Below the pieces are notes generated by a model that was not told the origin of the DNA, made no database searches, and worked only from the letters and a program-made list of their open reading frames with translations. Below are positions 36,973 through 47,400 of a DNA stretch of 64,000 bases, piece after piece. The DNA comes from Ectocarpus siliculosus (taxonomy: Eukaryota > Sar > Phaeophyceae > Ectocarpales > Ectocarpaceae). The position numbers and the translations under genes are program-made. Where the stretch lies: contig FN649741.1 in assembly GCA_000310025.1 (NCBI GenBank), forward strand, positions 5,408,382-5,472,381, given 5' to 3'. The stretch's first letter is position 1. Each line of letters opens with the position of its first letter.

Positions 36973-37269
36973 TAGGATGATCCGAACTGGGGGTAGCTTG
37001 TCGCAAGACGTGTGTTGAATAGGGTGTCGGCAACTCGGCGAACTCGCGCCAAGGAGGAAAGATGTGCTGGGCTTGTTGTATAGACTTCTTCTTCACATGA
37101 AAAACATGGACTCACATGAACACATGAACGAACTGCACGCACACGCGCACGCACCATCAGTACGGGGGCGACGCAGTATACAACAGGGGTACCTTGCACA
37201 CCCTGGAAATACATTCCACGTACCACACAATCCTACAACCACTTGGCATTGCTACAAGTATATCTATCA
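36970..37269 (-). repeat. Copia 5' LTR
   Basis: 300 bp, matches the LTR at 29510-29809. It should hold the element promoter; the gag ATG lies 74 bases downstream of the LTR edge on the minus strand. Confidence 0.95.
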
Positions 37270-38752
37270 GGCGGTGGGCCGGCGGCAGTGGGATGAATTC
37301 GGCGGGTTAGATCCAGTAGTTAGACCTCAGCAGTAGTGCAGCCTTTATTCACCCCACCAGCTGTCTCGCGCTACGCCACTCGAATCCATACGGGGACTTG
37401 AGAACGAGTACTCGTACGTGTTGCTGCGTTTGTATACATGGTCTAGGGCTATCGTCGGAGGGTTGGTTCTCTTCAGGCCGCTTGCTATCGTCGGACCCAC
37501 ATTGTGAACCAAAAGCGGGCCAGCGGGATTTGTAATGAAGCATCCACCCCCACAAGCTGCTGGGGTAGATGACTTTGACTGAAAGTTCAACCATACCTTC
37601 ACAGTGATTTCCTACGTCTGTTGTGGTGTTGGGTCCCGTTGGTGTTGTTGAAGGAGAGCTCGTCTGAAAACACTGAGAAGGCAGAGTTCGGAATCCCATT
37701 GAAGGTATAGCAGGATCCCTAATGATGGCATTTCTGTTGGCAGCGTAGCACTATACAGTAATACCACCGCGCGGTGACGTTCTAACCCATGTGTACGGGT
37801 GTACGTGGTCCCCAGAAATGGCGAAGCTCTATAGTTCCACGACGCCAACCACGCGCAACAATACATCACCTGGATGATCATCTGGCACAAAAAAAAAACA
37901 AGCAGATCCAGTGTATGAGCGTTCCGTTGAACTGTTGTATGTTGTTTTTTATTTTTCTTAATGACACATAGAAAAGAGTCTATGTTGTTGTTGTTGTTGT
38001 TGTTGTTGTCTTCACATTAAAAACGTTCCGTTCTCTCTGCCCAGTACCTTCTTCTGTCCGTACTAGTCTAACACTTTTCGGGGTCGATTCCCGTGGTCAC
38101 AGGCTGACTTACCCAAAAAAGGTGTATACGAAAATATGATGGACCCGAACGGTCCGCAAGCCAACAAAAAAAGTCAACGACAGATAGTCTACGCCACTCC
38201 GCTCGCTTCCACACGCTATGCGAGCTACCCTATATTGGAAAAGATAGAAAAAGAAAAGGAAAAGAAAGAAGAAAAAGAAAAGGGGGAGATCAGATGGAGA
38301 GAAGGGAAAGAGAAGGAGAAAGACACATACAGAGAGAGACACGCGCCGTAGTGTACAATATGAGCATTGTACGTATACGAGCGTTTCATGAACGTTGTAT
38401 GAGCGCTTATTGGATATTTTGAATTTTCTTTGGATATGGATATTTGGCGTCGTTGAGGGGTATTGAAGTAGCTTGAAGGAATATCAAAATCCCAGCCCCG
38501 CTCTCTCACTCTCCGAGTGGGCGCCGAGCGGACCTGGTCTAAGAAGCCTAAACCAAGAGATCAAACAACAACTGTGAGTACCCGAAGCCAGGAGCAACGA
38601 ACTTGCTCCCTTCCCTCTTCTTCTACTTCTCTGTTCCTCCATAACAGTAGCGACAGACAACAAAAAACAGAACAACACAAGACAAAGCGGGCCACTCGAG
38701 CCAGCCCATGCACGTCATCGCTCGCGGGGGGTTGGTGCAATCGTGTAGTGCC
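37270..38752. other. Flank of duplication copy 2; no gene recognised
   Basis: 37,270-37,900 continues duplication copy 2 after the copia insertion. A (GTT)n run lies at 37,983-38,009. A purine-rich tract (GAAAAAGAAAAGG-like) lies at about 38,237-38,335. Nothing else identified. Confidence 0.6.
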
Positions 38753-40380
38753 GGGGGGGGGATAAGTTAAGCAAGGGGTTCAATTCGGCACGGTGTTTCG
38801 CGCCACTCGGTCCGCCTCTTCGTTTCCTGCCTTCCTCGCGGTCTCGTCCGCCTGCTGTACCCCTCCCACCCCCGTGGTTGTTGCCGTGTCCGTGTTGTTG
38901 CCGGGCTTCTTGTTTCGTTTGAGCGCTCATTGTCGGCTAGCCTCCTCTTCCTCTTCTTGTGCCAGGAGGCCATGAACCTCTTAGCTCCCTGCAGTACCCC
39001 TGTTTGCCACGGTACCCCCCGGTCCACCTTCGCTGCTTACATCCAAGTTGTTTCCGGGACTCCGAAGACGCATGGTTCGGCGTCCGTAGATCCGTGCTCT
39101 GCTTCGAACTTCTTCAGGTCGTCCTTCAGGCACATCTGCCAGTTTTGCTCCGGTCTCCCCCTGCCTGGGCCCTCCCCCCTCACCAGTTCGCCAAGCATCA
39201 CCCATTTCGGGAGTCGTCCGTCTGGCTGCCATACCAGCGCTCCCGCGAACAGCAGACGCCGTTGCCGGATAGTGGTTTCCACGCTCTGGCACCCTACCCT
39301 CTTCAGGGTCTGGGCGTAGGAAAGCTGACGGTAGGGGCCCTTCTTGCGTTGGTAACCGATAACTCGCAGGAGGAGTCGGTGGTGTATCGTTAGCAACGTC
39401 CGGTATTGGTCTTGACGTGGGGCCCATGTCACGCTGCCGTACAGCAGTGCCTCCATCGCCTCGGCCTGGAGAAGGCGAGTCTTCAGTCGGAACGGTGCTT
39501 TCTGCCTGTCGAAGAGCTCCTGGCCATATCTCCTGACGCATGCCCACGCTGTTCTGCTCCGGGAATTGATCTCCCGGGTGAGGTCGCCATGTTCGTTGAC
39601 GAGGCCACCTAGGTACCGGAATTCAGTCGTCTGGGCATACCTCTGCCCTGCTGCCTCGATGATCAGCGGTGGCGGCGGGGGGGGGCGGTGGTGTTGTTGT
39701 CTGCTTCCCCTTTGCGCGCATCAGGAGCGTCTCCGTCTTCTTCTCCGATACCGTCAGCCCGAACTCCCCGAACACCTCCACGACGACGGTCATCATTCTC
39801 GCTAGTCCTTCGGCAGACCTCGATACGACGCCGGCGTCACCGGTATACAGCGTCTCCCATACCGCCCTCCGCACTCGGTGTAGTGGTGTCCTCGCCTCCG
39901 CTCCCGTCTCCACCTCCAGGTACACGAGGTTTTCCAGAATAACATCATCCTCGCTGAATCGAATGGCAACGACCTCGATGACCGCGGCGAAGAAGATATT
40001 GAACAGCAGTGGGGACAACACACACCCTTGTCGTAAGCCTTGCGTGACCAAGAACCAGGCCGAAAACTTTCCGTCGTCCATGCGCACCCAGGCCCGCATT
40101 CCGTCGTGAAATTGGCAGATGACGGCGACCATCTCCTCAGGAATCCCGGCCCTGGCCAGGACCTTCCACAGCAGCTCTCGGTCCACCGAATCATACGCCT
40201 TCTTCAGGTCGACGAAGCACATGTAGAATGGTATTTTTCTTCTCCGCCCCAACTCCTGGAGTCGGTGCACGACGAACAGCATGTCGATGGTGGATCGCCC
40301 AGGTCGGAACCCGCATTGTTCCTCCGGGAGAGTGTTGTTGGTTTCGCAGAGGGCGCTTTGCGCCGTCAATTTTATTCACC
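38753..40380 (-). mobile_element. Non-LTR retrotransposon (LINE), 5'-truncated and decayed
   Basis: The minus strand encodes the middle and C-terminal part of a LINE reverse transcriptase. 40369-39623 has CGFRPGRSTIDMLFVVHRL, FVDLKKAYDSVDRELLW and TQGLRQGCVLSPLLFNIFF. The catalytic box reads YTGDAGVV where YADDAGVV is expected, so an essential Asp is lost. A frameshift near 39,650 leads into 39,640-39,037 (FRYLGGLVNEHGDLTREI, a thumb-like segment with KRVGCQSVETTIRQRRLLFAG), then a stop and the C-terminal stretch 39,027-38,767. The sequence starts abruptly at about 40,380 with no upstream endonuclease or RT motifs, consistent with 5' truncation. The 3' end on the minus strand runs into a C tract (G run on +, 38753-38761). 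No element-encoded function can survive. Confidence 0.87.
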
Positions 40381-41335
40381 GCCTGTCCTGTGCAATGGAA
40401 TTGGACACACGACACCCACTTTTTGGACATGCCCTGAAGGGAGTAGTACGGGGGTATACAGAGGTTGGTTTGTATACAACAACTGCTACAGCGCCCCATT
40501 CGTGGGTGGTGTTACAGGAGGTTGGGTATTTGGTGCCGTAACGGGACGGGAGGGTGGTGCTTTTTCTGGCGGAGCGCCTCTCTTTTCTTTCTGGTGCAGG
40601 CAATATGTTGGCGGTTGCCGATTCGCCGAATGGTTGCAATCGATTCCGTCCATGGGTTACGCAGAGGGGATAATGTTGCGTTCTTTCTGGATTCTCGGTA
40701 GTTGCAGCGCGAGCAATTGTCCTTGGCCTACAAAGTTGAGCTGGGGTTGGTTTCAGTCATCGAAGGTGGATCATTTTCGGGACGGCACGTGCACACGGAC
40801 GCGTGTGCGGCAAGAGCCTGGTCGTGCTGTCGAGTGCCAGAAGCAAAGCAGATGGCGTGATGATGAAAATCTTGTCTTATTCTCGTTGTCTTCCTTCCCT
40901 CGCCACAATGAAAGTCGTCTTTGGAGCCGGTGGTGGCAAGTGGATGTGGACCAGGTACCAAGCAAGCGGCGACAGCTTTGCGACAGGTTGTGTCGTTGGC
41001 GGGATGGCAGCCGTCTGGCTATACTGCACTCCCTTTGGATCGGGCACGCCATACAATTGGCAGCGCGTGGGTCGTCGCCGTAGGTTGAGCGGAGAAAGGA
41101 GCTTGGGCCGGGGAGAAGGGGTTGGCGTTATGTCCGAAACCATGGCAGAAACGCCGCGTTGGATGTCGAGTTTTCCGAAGCGTCAGACTGTGGTTTAGCG
41201 AGGCATGGCCTGGGTTAAGGCGCCTATTGGGGGTATGCATTCAAGGCCGCCGAATGAAGCAGGGGGGTTGCCAGAGGTGGTTCGAGAGGCCGTTTTGAGA
41301 TGACGTGCGTTTGGTCGATGTGGCATTGGGACCAA
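40381..41335. other. Spacer between two LINE remnants; no gene recognised
   Basis: Open frames on both strands (for example 40040-41083 + and 40771-41052 -) show no recognisable domain. The + frame begins inside the antisense of the neighbouring LINE. Confidence 0.5.
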
Positions 41336-41339
41336 TAGG

Positions 41340-42580
41340 GGGGAGGAGAGGGGGGCGTACTCTTGTGTTTTGCATGCCTTAGCGGTTAGACCATTGACCA
41401 CCCGTCCTCGAGAGGACGGAGCATTGTTCCCACAGGACCGATCACCGACGGCCAATCGTTCCTTCCTACTTTACCAAAGGTGGCTCAAAAATTGCTTCCC
41501 TAGTCTATCTACCCTATCGATATCACTTCCCGCCTTTTCAACCCGCTGCCTATGCCCCAGTACAGCCTGGCTATTCCATCCCTCAAACATCTCCGTGTAC
41601 CTTCCTTCTACATTGCCCAGCTCAGTCAAGTACTATTCCTCTCCTTCTTGTGCAACAGACATTCCGCAACTACATGAACACGGTCTTCGCACTCGGATCC
41701 GCAATCACATTTGAACTTGTCTTCGTTATCGTCTTTCTTCCTAAATCTTCGTCTACTTTCTCGAAGGCCAATGTCCCCGGTCCTAAATTTGATCTTCAGC
41801 TTTGTCCCTGCATCCATTGATCCGTTTAGGTACTCCTTGAACCCTATTCCTTCTTTCAACATTCCGTACACATCTAGACACTCTTTATCCTTGGATTCTT
41901 TGTTTAGATTCTGTTCTCTCTCAGCAAAGCAACAGATATCTTCTCCTTGCATCCCTCTAGACCTTCCGTTTCCAGCGTATCACCTTCTTCGTCAATTTCG
42001 AACTCTTTCCGTGCGTCATCTACAACCTTGACCCACTCCGTAAGTTGTCTACCCCTCTTCTTGTTTGCCCACTTCGCCTCCCAAGCTATTCTTGGCAACT
42101 TGTCCTCTCCCATACCGCACATGCGGTACTGCCATTTTAGCTTCCTTGGGCGCCTCTTCCCGATCGTAGGGATTGGATCCCCAGTTCTGCCCCGACGGCT
42201 GCATTTCTAGTACGCTGGGAGCACCCTAGGATGATTATCGCTGCTTTCATCTGCGGCGCCTCGAGCTCATTGACTTCCTTCTTTTCCCCTTCCCATACCT
42301 CTCCAGCGTACTCTAGCGGCGGTACGATTACTCTCTTCAAAACGGTCAATTGTGATGCGTGGTTTGCGAGTGTTGGGTGCAACTTCCCTGCTCGTGCTTC
42401 GCCCTTTTCCGCTACCTTGGACATTATTTTGTGCTTTGTATGATCAATGTTTTCGATCGCTCCTACGAGATACGAGCACGGGTCCACTACTGCAAGCTCC
42501 TCGACCCCCCGCTTCCATCTATACTCTACTGGCTTCTCCCTGCCCTCGATGCATTCCATGACGGGGAGGAGGGGGGGCAT
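41340..42580 (-). mobile_element. Non-LTR retrotransposon C-terminal fragment (copy B)
   Basis: Minus-strand fragments in order: 42580-42137 (LKRVIVPPLEYAGEVWEGEK, then ILGCSQRTRNAAVGAELG, typical of the region after the LINE RT palm), 42122-41904 ([18 protein letters not shown]), 41952-41626 (CDCGSECEDRVHVVAEC, a CXC...H...C zinc-binding segment) and 41455 onward ([20 protein letters not shown]). Frames are broken by small indels, so it is a pseudogene. It is closely related to the fragment at 46.47-47.29 kb. The 3' end carries the shared tail and a C-rich terminus (G-rich on + at about 41,337-41,357). Confidence 0.85.
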
Positions 42581-44413
42581 GAAATGTCAGCATAGCAAAC
42601 CAGCCCACCTTGTGTGGTGGGGGCAGGCATGGCGCTGCCCGTATGCCTGATTGGTCTGTCGACTGGTTTTCACTGACGTGGTGGCGGGGAGGAAGATGTG
42701 TGACCGGCCTCGCCCCCCCCCCCCCCCCCCCCCTGTCAAGTCTGGGGGGTGCAACATCCATCAATCCAGAATTCTGAACGCAACAAAATGAGAATACCCT
42801 TGCTCCGTTATGAGCAAAGGTCCCTGAAGTGGTGAATAACCGTCAACCAACGGAGGTAATTTCGCTCTTATTGCAATGTGGCAAGGAATGGCCGAGCGTG
42901 GCTGACGTTAGTCAGCCTTGCTAGGGTGAAAGGTGAGAGTGAGCTTCAGGGGCTCGCTTCTACCCTCCGGCTGGTCACAGCAGACGGAGGGTCTTTTCGT
43001 TGTAAAGATCTTCAGACCTCGAGAGTCGTTCCTGGGGTCACGGATCTATACGGTTGTATGTGCGTCCCTACTCCTGGGAAGATACCTATATCCTGGTTTC
43101 CACATTGCCCCCCTTTTTGTTCGCCGAAAATCCATCTTTATGAAAAAAAATGGTTTTTGGCGCTCATTCTCAAGTGAATGAGGGAATGCTAGTGGAGTTG
43201 GATTTAGGTTACTCCTGGTTGTATGACACAGCTCGTGAATATGATTGTTTCCCCCTCCTCATCGCTGCCGTGTTGAGAAAACACGCGTTACGTTACAACG
43301 AGGGGATCCGCACACACCCGTCCCTACTCCTGGGAAGATACCTATATCCTGGTTTCCATAAAAAGCAGAAATGGAAGGTCTACGTTTCGTGAGAAGCGGA
43401 AGACAAGCGAAAGAAGACAATCTTGTGCGTCTTTCAGACTACATAATAACCGCTCCGATCTCTGCGCAGCACCTTCTAATACCCGCAAAGATTCAACTGA
43501 CGCTCACGTCCCTCCATAGCTACCCATTAATTACACTTAGGATGAGAAGGATTACCGTCCCGTCCATGGGCAACTTGCTGGTCTACGCCACAGGCAAGAA
43601 GGCGCTCATCGAGTGTGCCCAGCCACACGGTTTATCTGTAACCCGTCCGTCTGCTATTGAGGGCGTCAGTGTGGCGTCCACGGAATGTGTTGATACTGCT
43701 GGTTCGAGGAGTGTATTTTTGCGAAGGTTTTGGTCCTTGATGGACGTTCTGTGAACGGAGAGTCCATACTGTATACTGTTAGCTGTGAAAGAAGGTACGG
43801 TGAAGAAGGTAATCTCCAAACAAGAACGTTGGCGGATCCACATATGAGCGTGATTGGTATCGTGTGTCGCCATCTCTGAGTACACACTTACATACATGGT
43901 TTAGTGCGTTCCTGCGCCGTAGTGCTGAGTGCGACACTCCCTGCAGGTAGCCACGTAGCCAGCCACGGGGACATGTTTCCGTGCATGTTTCCTTCGTCGG
44001 CATTTTTTCCAGAAAGGACGCCTGTGTGCCGACCGGTGTCACGATCTTTCTTACGATTGACAGAGACTTGTACTCACGTTCCGTGCGGGCCGAGGTTGCC
44101 CATGGCGTGTGGAGAGGGGGATCATTTTCTGTCTGCTGCGTGTGTGCCAGCTGGTGTATGCTGGCAACGTGCGGGAATCTGTGGCCCTCTGCTGTGGGAC
44201 TGTCGGACTGCGCGATCCGTGATCCGTGTGAGATCTTGGAGGGAGAGGTTTCGCCGCATTTTTCGTGACGAACGCGGGACACCCATCTTTCTCAGCTGCC
44301 GCACTCTGCGAGCCCCCCGGGTGCAAGCCGCCTCCGTCCGATAGGTCGCAGCAGGCGCAAGCAAAGAAGAGAAGTTAGCAAACACAAGAGCTCACCCCGT
44401 GACCGAGGCGGCC
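42581..44413. other. Region upstream of YME1; no firm gene
   Basis: Contains a C run at 42,714-42,732, a perfect 40-bp direct repeat (43063-43102 and 43319-43358), and an open frame at 43371-43754 (+, 127 aa, starting at ATG) with no domain I can name. The 5' flank of YME1 is expected at about 43.9-44.4 kb. Confidence 0.5.
43371..43754 (+). CDS. Hypothetical open frame, 127 aa, unrecognised
   Basis: ATG-initiated frame with the segment VYATGKKALIECAQPHGLSV and then IEGVSVASTECV, which has a balanced composition unlike the surrounding frames. I do not recognise a family, no splice partner was found, and it starts just after a 40-bp direct repeat. It could be one exon of an unrecognised or decayed gene. 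Confidence 0.2.
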   Translation: MEGLRFVRSGRQAKEDNLVRLSDYIITAPISAQHLLIPAKIQLTLTSLHSYPLITLRMRRITVPSMGNLLVYATGKKALIECAQPHGLSVTRPSAIEGVSVASTECVDTAGSRSVFLRRFWSLMDVL

Positions 44414-47400
44414 ATGTATCTCGCCAGAGCACAAGCCTCGAAGCGGGTTTTGACGGGTGCCGCCGCAGGTTGCCCCGCGGCGTCACGAAACGCCTCAAAA
44501 CTGCCCGCTCTTGGGACAGAGCGCCTATCGTCCTCTTCAGCAGCAGTAGCTCGTCACACCGGGCCTGTGTTAACAACACACGCACGGGTAGCGGGGGGGT
44601 TGCTTCCGACAGCGGCGCGATGGTCGGCGAAGAGCGTGGCCGAGGCTCGAAGCGCCAGGCTGCTGGTGAGAGACCAGCAGACGAGGAGCTTGGGGTTGTT
44701 TTCGGGGGGAGGAGGGATCTCGCACCAGAGGCTGAAGGAGCTCGAGAAGATGGCGGCGCAGTCACCTTCCGATGCGAACGCAGAGGTATGCTGTCGAGAT
44801 GACCTGCTGACTGTCGTAGATGCGTGGTTGTAGTACTCAGAAGTAATGATGTGGTCTGTGTGAGCGTGCTGTTCGCCTCAGGGTGATTACGTTGTAGAAG
44901 GGGTGTACGATTGTATCTGTAAACCAACAAACACTGCAACGTGTCGCACACTATCATACGTGAACTAAATATTAATGTAACATCAGGGCTTCCTACCTCT
45001 GGACAGACAGACGTCGTCGTCCTCAAGCTACAGCAGTAGCTCCCCCATGGTTACTCTGGCTTGAAGAACCTGGTTTTAAGTTTAAACCACCCGCCTGTCG
45101 GGGCGAAGACGCGCCGAGCTTACTACTCTACACTTAACTGCTGTGCAGTGCACGTTCATTTGAAATTGTGGTGCTGTAGCTTTCACGGAACCCGTGGCAA
45201 GCTGGGCCATGTCGGCTACGAGATTGTTTTCATCCGCTGCGTGCTTCGGTGACAGCGCAACAAGCTACCCTATTGATACGAAGTGGTAGATTCTACCAAG
45301 CAGAGACACGCGGGGGTCCGAGCGTATGGCCAACATTCAAAAATAGTGACGTGAACGTCGCATGGTTATCGATATGCTGCAGGGGTGGAGAGCAGGGCGA
45401 GGGTACGTAGCCCCGCCTCATGTGAGGAGAATTTTACAGCAGGTTCAAGTCTACGTGGAAGAATAGTTCTACGAACAGGAGTGTCATAGATAGTGTAGTC
45501 CTTACCGCAGAGTTGTTACGTTTGTCTCTAAGGCGGAACCATGTTTCTCGCGCGAGTTTGTTCCCGTCACAACTCCAGGTTCATTTTCGAGGGTAGTTTC
45601 AATTGCTGGCTGCGCAACGAACTCGGGGAGGGGGCGTGTCTCAGGGCGGCGGGTTCCGGTTCGCCGATGTCGTTATGGCAGCAGTAGAATGTGGTATAGA
45701 ATAGCGTGGTGCATACCCTTGTTCCCCGAAGCCGCTCAAATGTTCAAGTAAAGAGATGTCCCGCTCGCAGGTCGCTATGACAGGGTGGCGGCGGTTCCCC
45801 GTCTACCACACCAAGCTGCCACATTTACCCTTTGTCTTGTTTGTCGGCATCCGCTCATGCGTCCTTACGTGCTGCTTCTTCTGCTACTGCTACTGCTGCT
45901 GCTGCGGCTGCGGCTGCTGCTGTTGCTGCACGCGCTTCAGGCGAACTTCTTGGCCCCGCTTGCGGAGAAATACCCGGAGCAGGCCATGAGCCGCTTCGAA
46001 TCGGGGCAATTCCCCATCAACTCGGCGTCAAAGATGGCCTACGTTAAGGCCGCCTCGGCGCTGGGACGGATGGACCAGGTTGACATACAGGTGTGTGGGT
46101 CCATTGCCTTGTGGTGCTGCCTGACTTTGATGGCACAAGTTTTGGTTGCGGTTTTCGCCCTTCTTCGGATCCGTTGAGGTACGGCGCGGGTTTTGGCTTT
46201 CGGTTTTATGCGTAACGTCGGCTAGACGCTAGGTTGTTTGGTAGAATCACGCCGTCGACAAGATGTCGGAGACCGGCGGGGCTGAAGCCGATGCTGTTTC
46301 AGTCTGATCGTGTCCCTACCCATCGACAACACGATGAACATCAAGTTGGGTCCGGGTTCGAATGAGCACTATGTATGTTGTGCTCGTCGTCTAGCCTGTC
46401 AAGCCTGGATTGTTGATGCGTTATCTTTTCGAAGAACCCTGACAGGTTCTTGCTTAATGCGGGGGTGGGAGGGGGGGGCGTACTCTTATGTTTTGCATGC
46501 CTTAGCGGTTAGACCATTGACCACGCGTCCTCGAGAGGACGGAGCATTGTTCCCACAGGACCGATCACCGATGGCCACTCGTTCCTTCCTACTTTGCCAA
46601 AGGTGGCTCAAAAATGTCTTCCCTAGTTTGTCTATCCTAACGATGTCCCTTCCCGCCTTTTCAAACCACTTTCTACTCCCCAGTACCGCTACCGTCCTCT
46701 CCTCCCTATTCCATGCCTCAAACATCTCCCTGTACGTCCCTTGTATTTTTCCCAGCTCAGTCATGTACACTTCCCTCTCCTTTTCGTACCACGGACATTC
46801 CGCGACTACATGAACGCTGTCTTCGCATTCGAAGCCGCAATCACATTTGAACTTGTCGTCTTCGTCGTCTACCGTCCTATGTCTTCGTCGACGTTCGCGA
46901 AGGCCTATGTCCCCGGTCCTGAATTTGACCTTAAGCTTTGTCCCTGCATCCTTTGGTCCATGTAGGTAATCCTTGAACCCTATTCCTTCTTTCAACATTC
47001 CGTACACTTCTAGACCCTCCTTATCCTTGGATTCTTTCCTTAGATTCTGTTCTACTCTGTCGGCACAAGCAACAGATATCTTCTTCTTGAATCCCTGTAG
47101 ACCCTCCGTTTCAAGCGTTTCATCTTCGTTGATGTCCAATCCCTTCCATACGTCCTCTACAACCTTGACCCATTCCGTGGGTTGTCTACCCCTCTTTTTG
47201 TTTGCCCACTTCACCTCCCATACTATTCTCGGCAATCTCTCCTCTCCCATCCCGCACATGCGATACTGCCATGTCAGCGTCCTTACGTCTCTTCCCGNNN
47301 NNNNNNNNNNNNNNNNNNNNNNNNNNNNNNNNNNNNNNNNNNNNNNNNNNNNNNNNNNNNNNNNNNNNNNNNNNNNNNNNNNNNNNNNNNNNNNNNNAAA

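Larger units (their letters stand above)
29510..37269 (-). mobile_element. Ty1/copia LTR retrotransposon, structurally complete
   Basis: A 7,760-bp element coding on the minus strand. It has 300-bp LTRs (29510-29809 and 36970-37269) with TG...CA ends that look identical by eye. GGCGG flanks both sides (29505-29509 and 37270-37274) as a 5-bp target-site duplication. The interior encodes gag, protease, integrase, reverse transcriptase and RNase H, in copia order (integrase before RT). A purine-rich tract (AGCAGGGGGGC on -) directly abuts the 3' LTR. It inserted into a sequence whose uninterrupted paralogue survives at 24,265-24,290. The coding region has one frame change near 33,075 and one in-frame UAG at 31,511-31,513. 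Confidence 0.96.
25070..37900. repeat. Segmental tandem duplication, copy 2 (split by copia insertion and N gap)
   Basis: Direct copy of 18,141-24,900. It lacks two blocks present in copy 1, contains an N gap at 27,480-28,260, and is interrupted at 29,510 by a 7.76-kb copia element; homology to copy 1 resumes at 37,270. Confidence 0.85.

Noticed and set aside
40040..41083. 347-aa + strand open frame
   Set aside because: It begins as antisense of the LINE reverse transcriptase and shows no domain beyond it.
46440..46560. Possible tRNA gene in the LINE tail
   Set aside because: The A-box-like stretch is suggestive, but no complete cloverleaf, B box or anticodon arm could be drawn.
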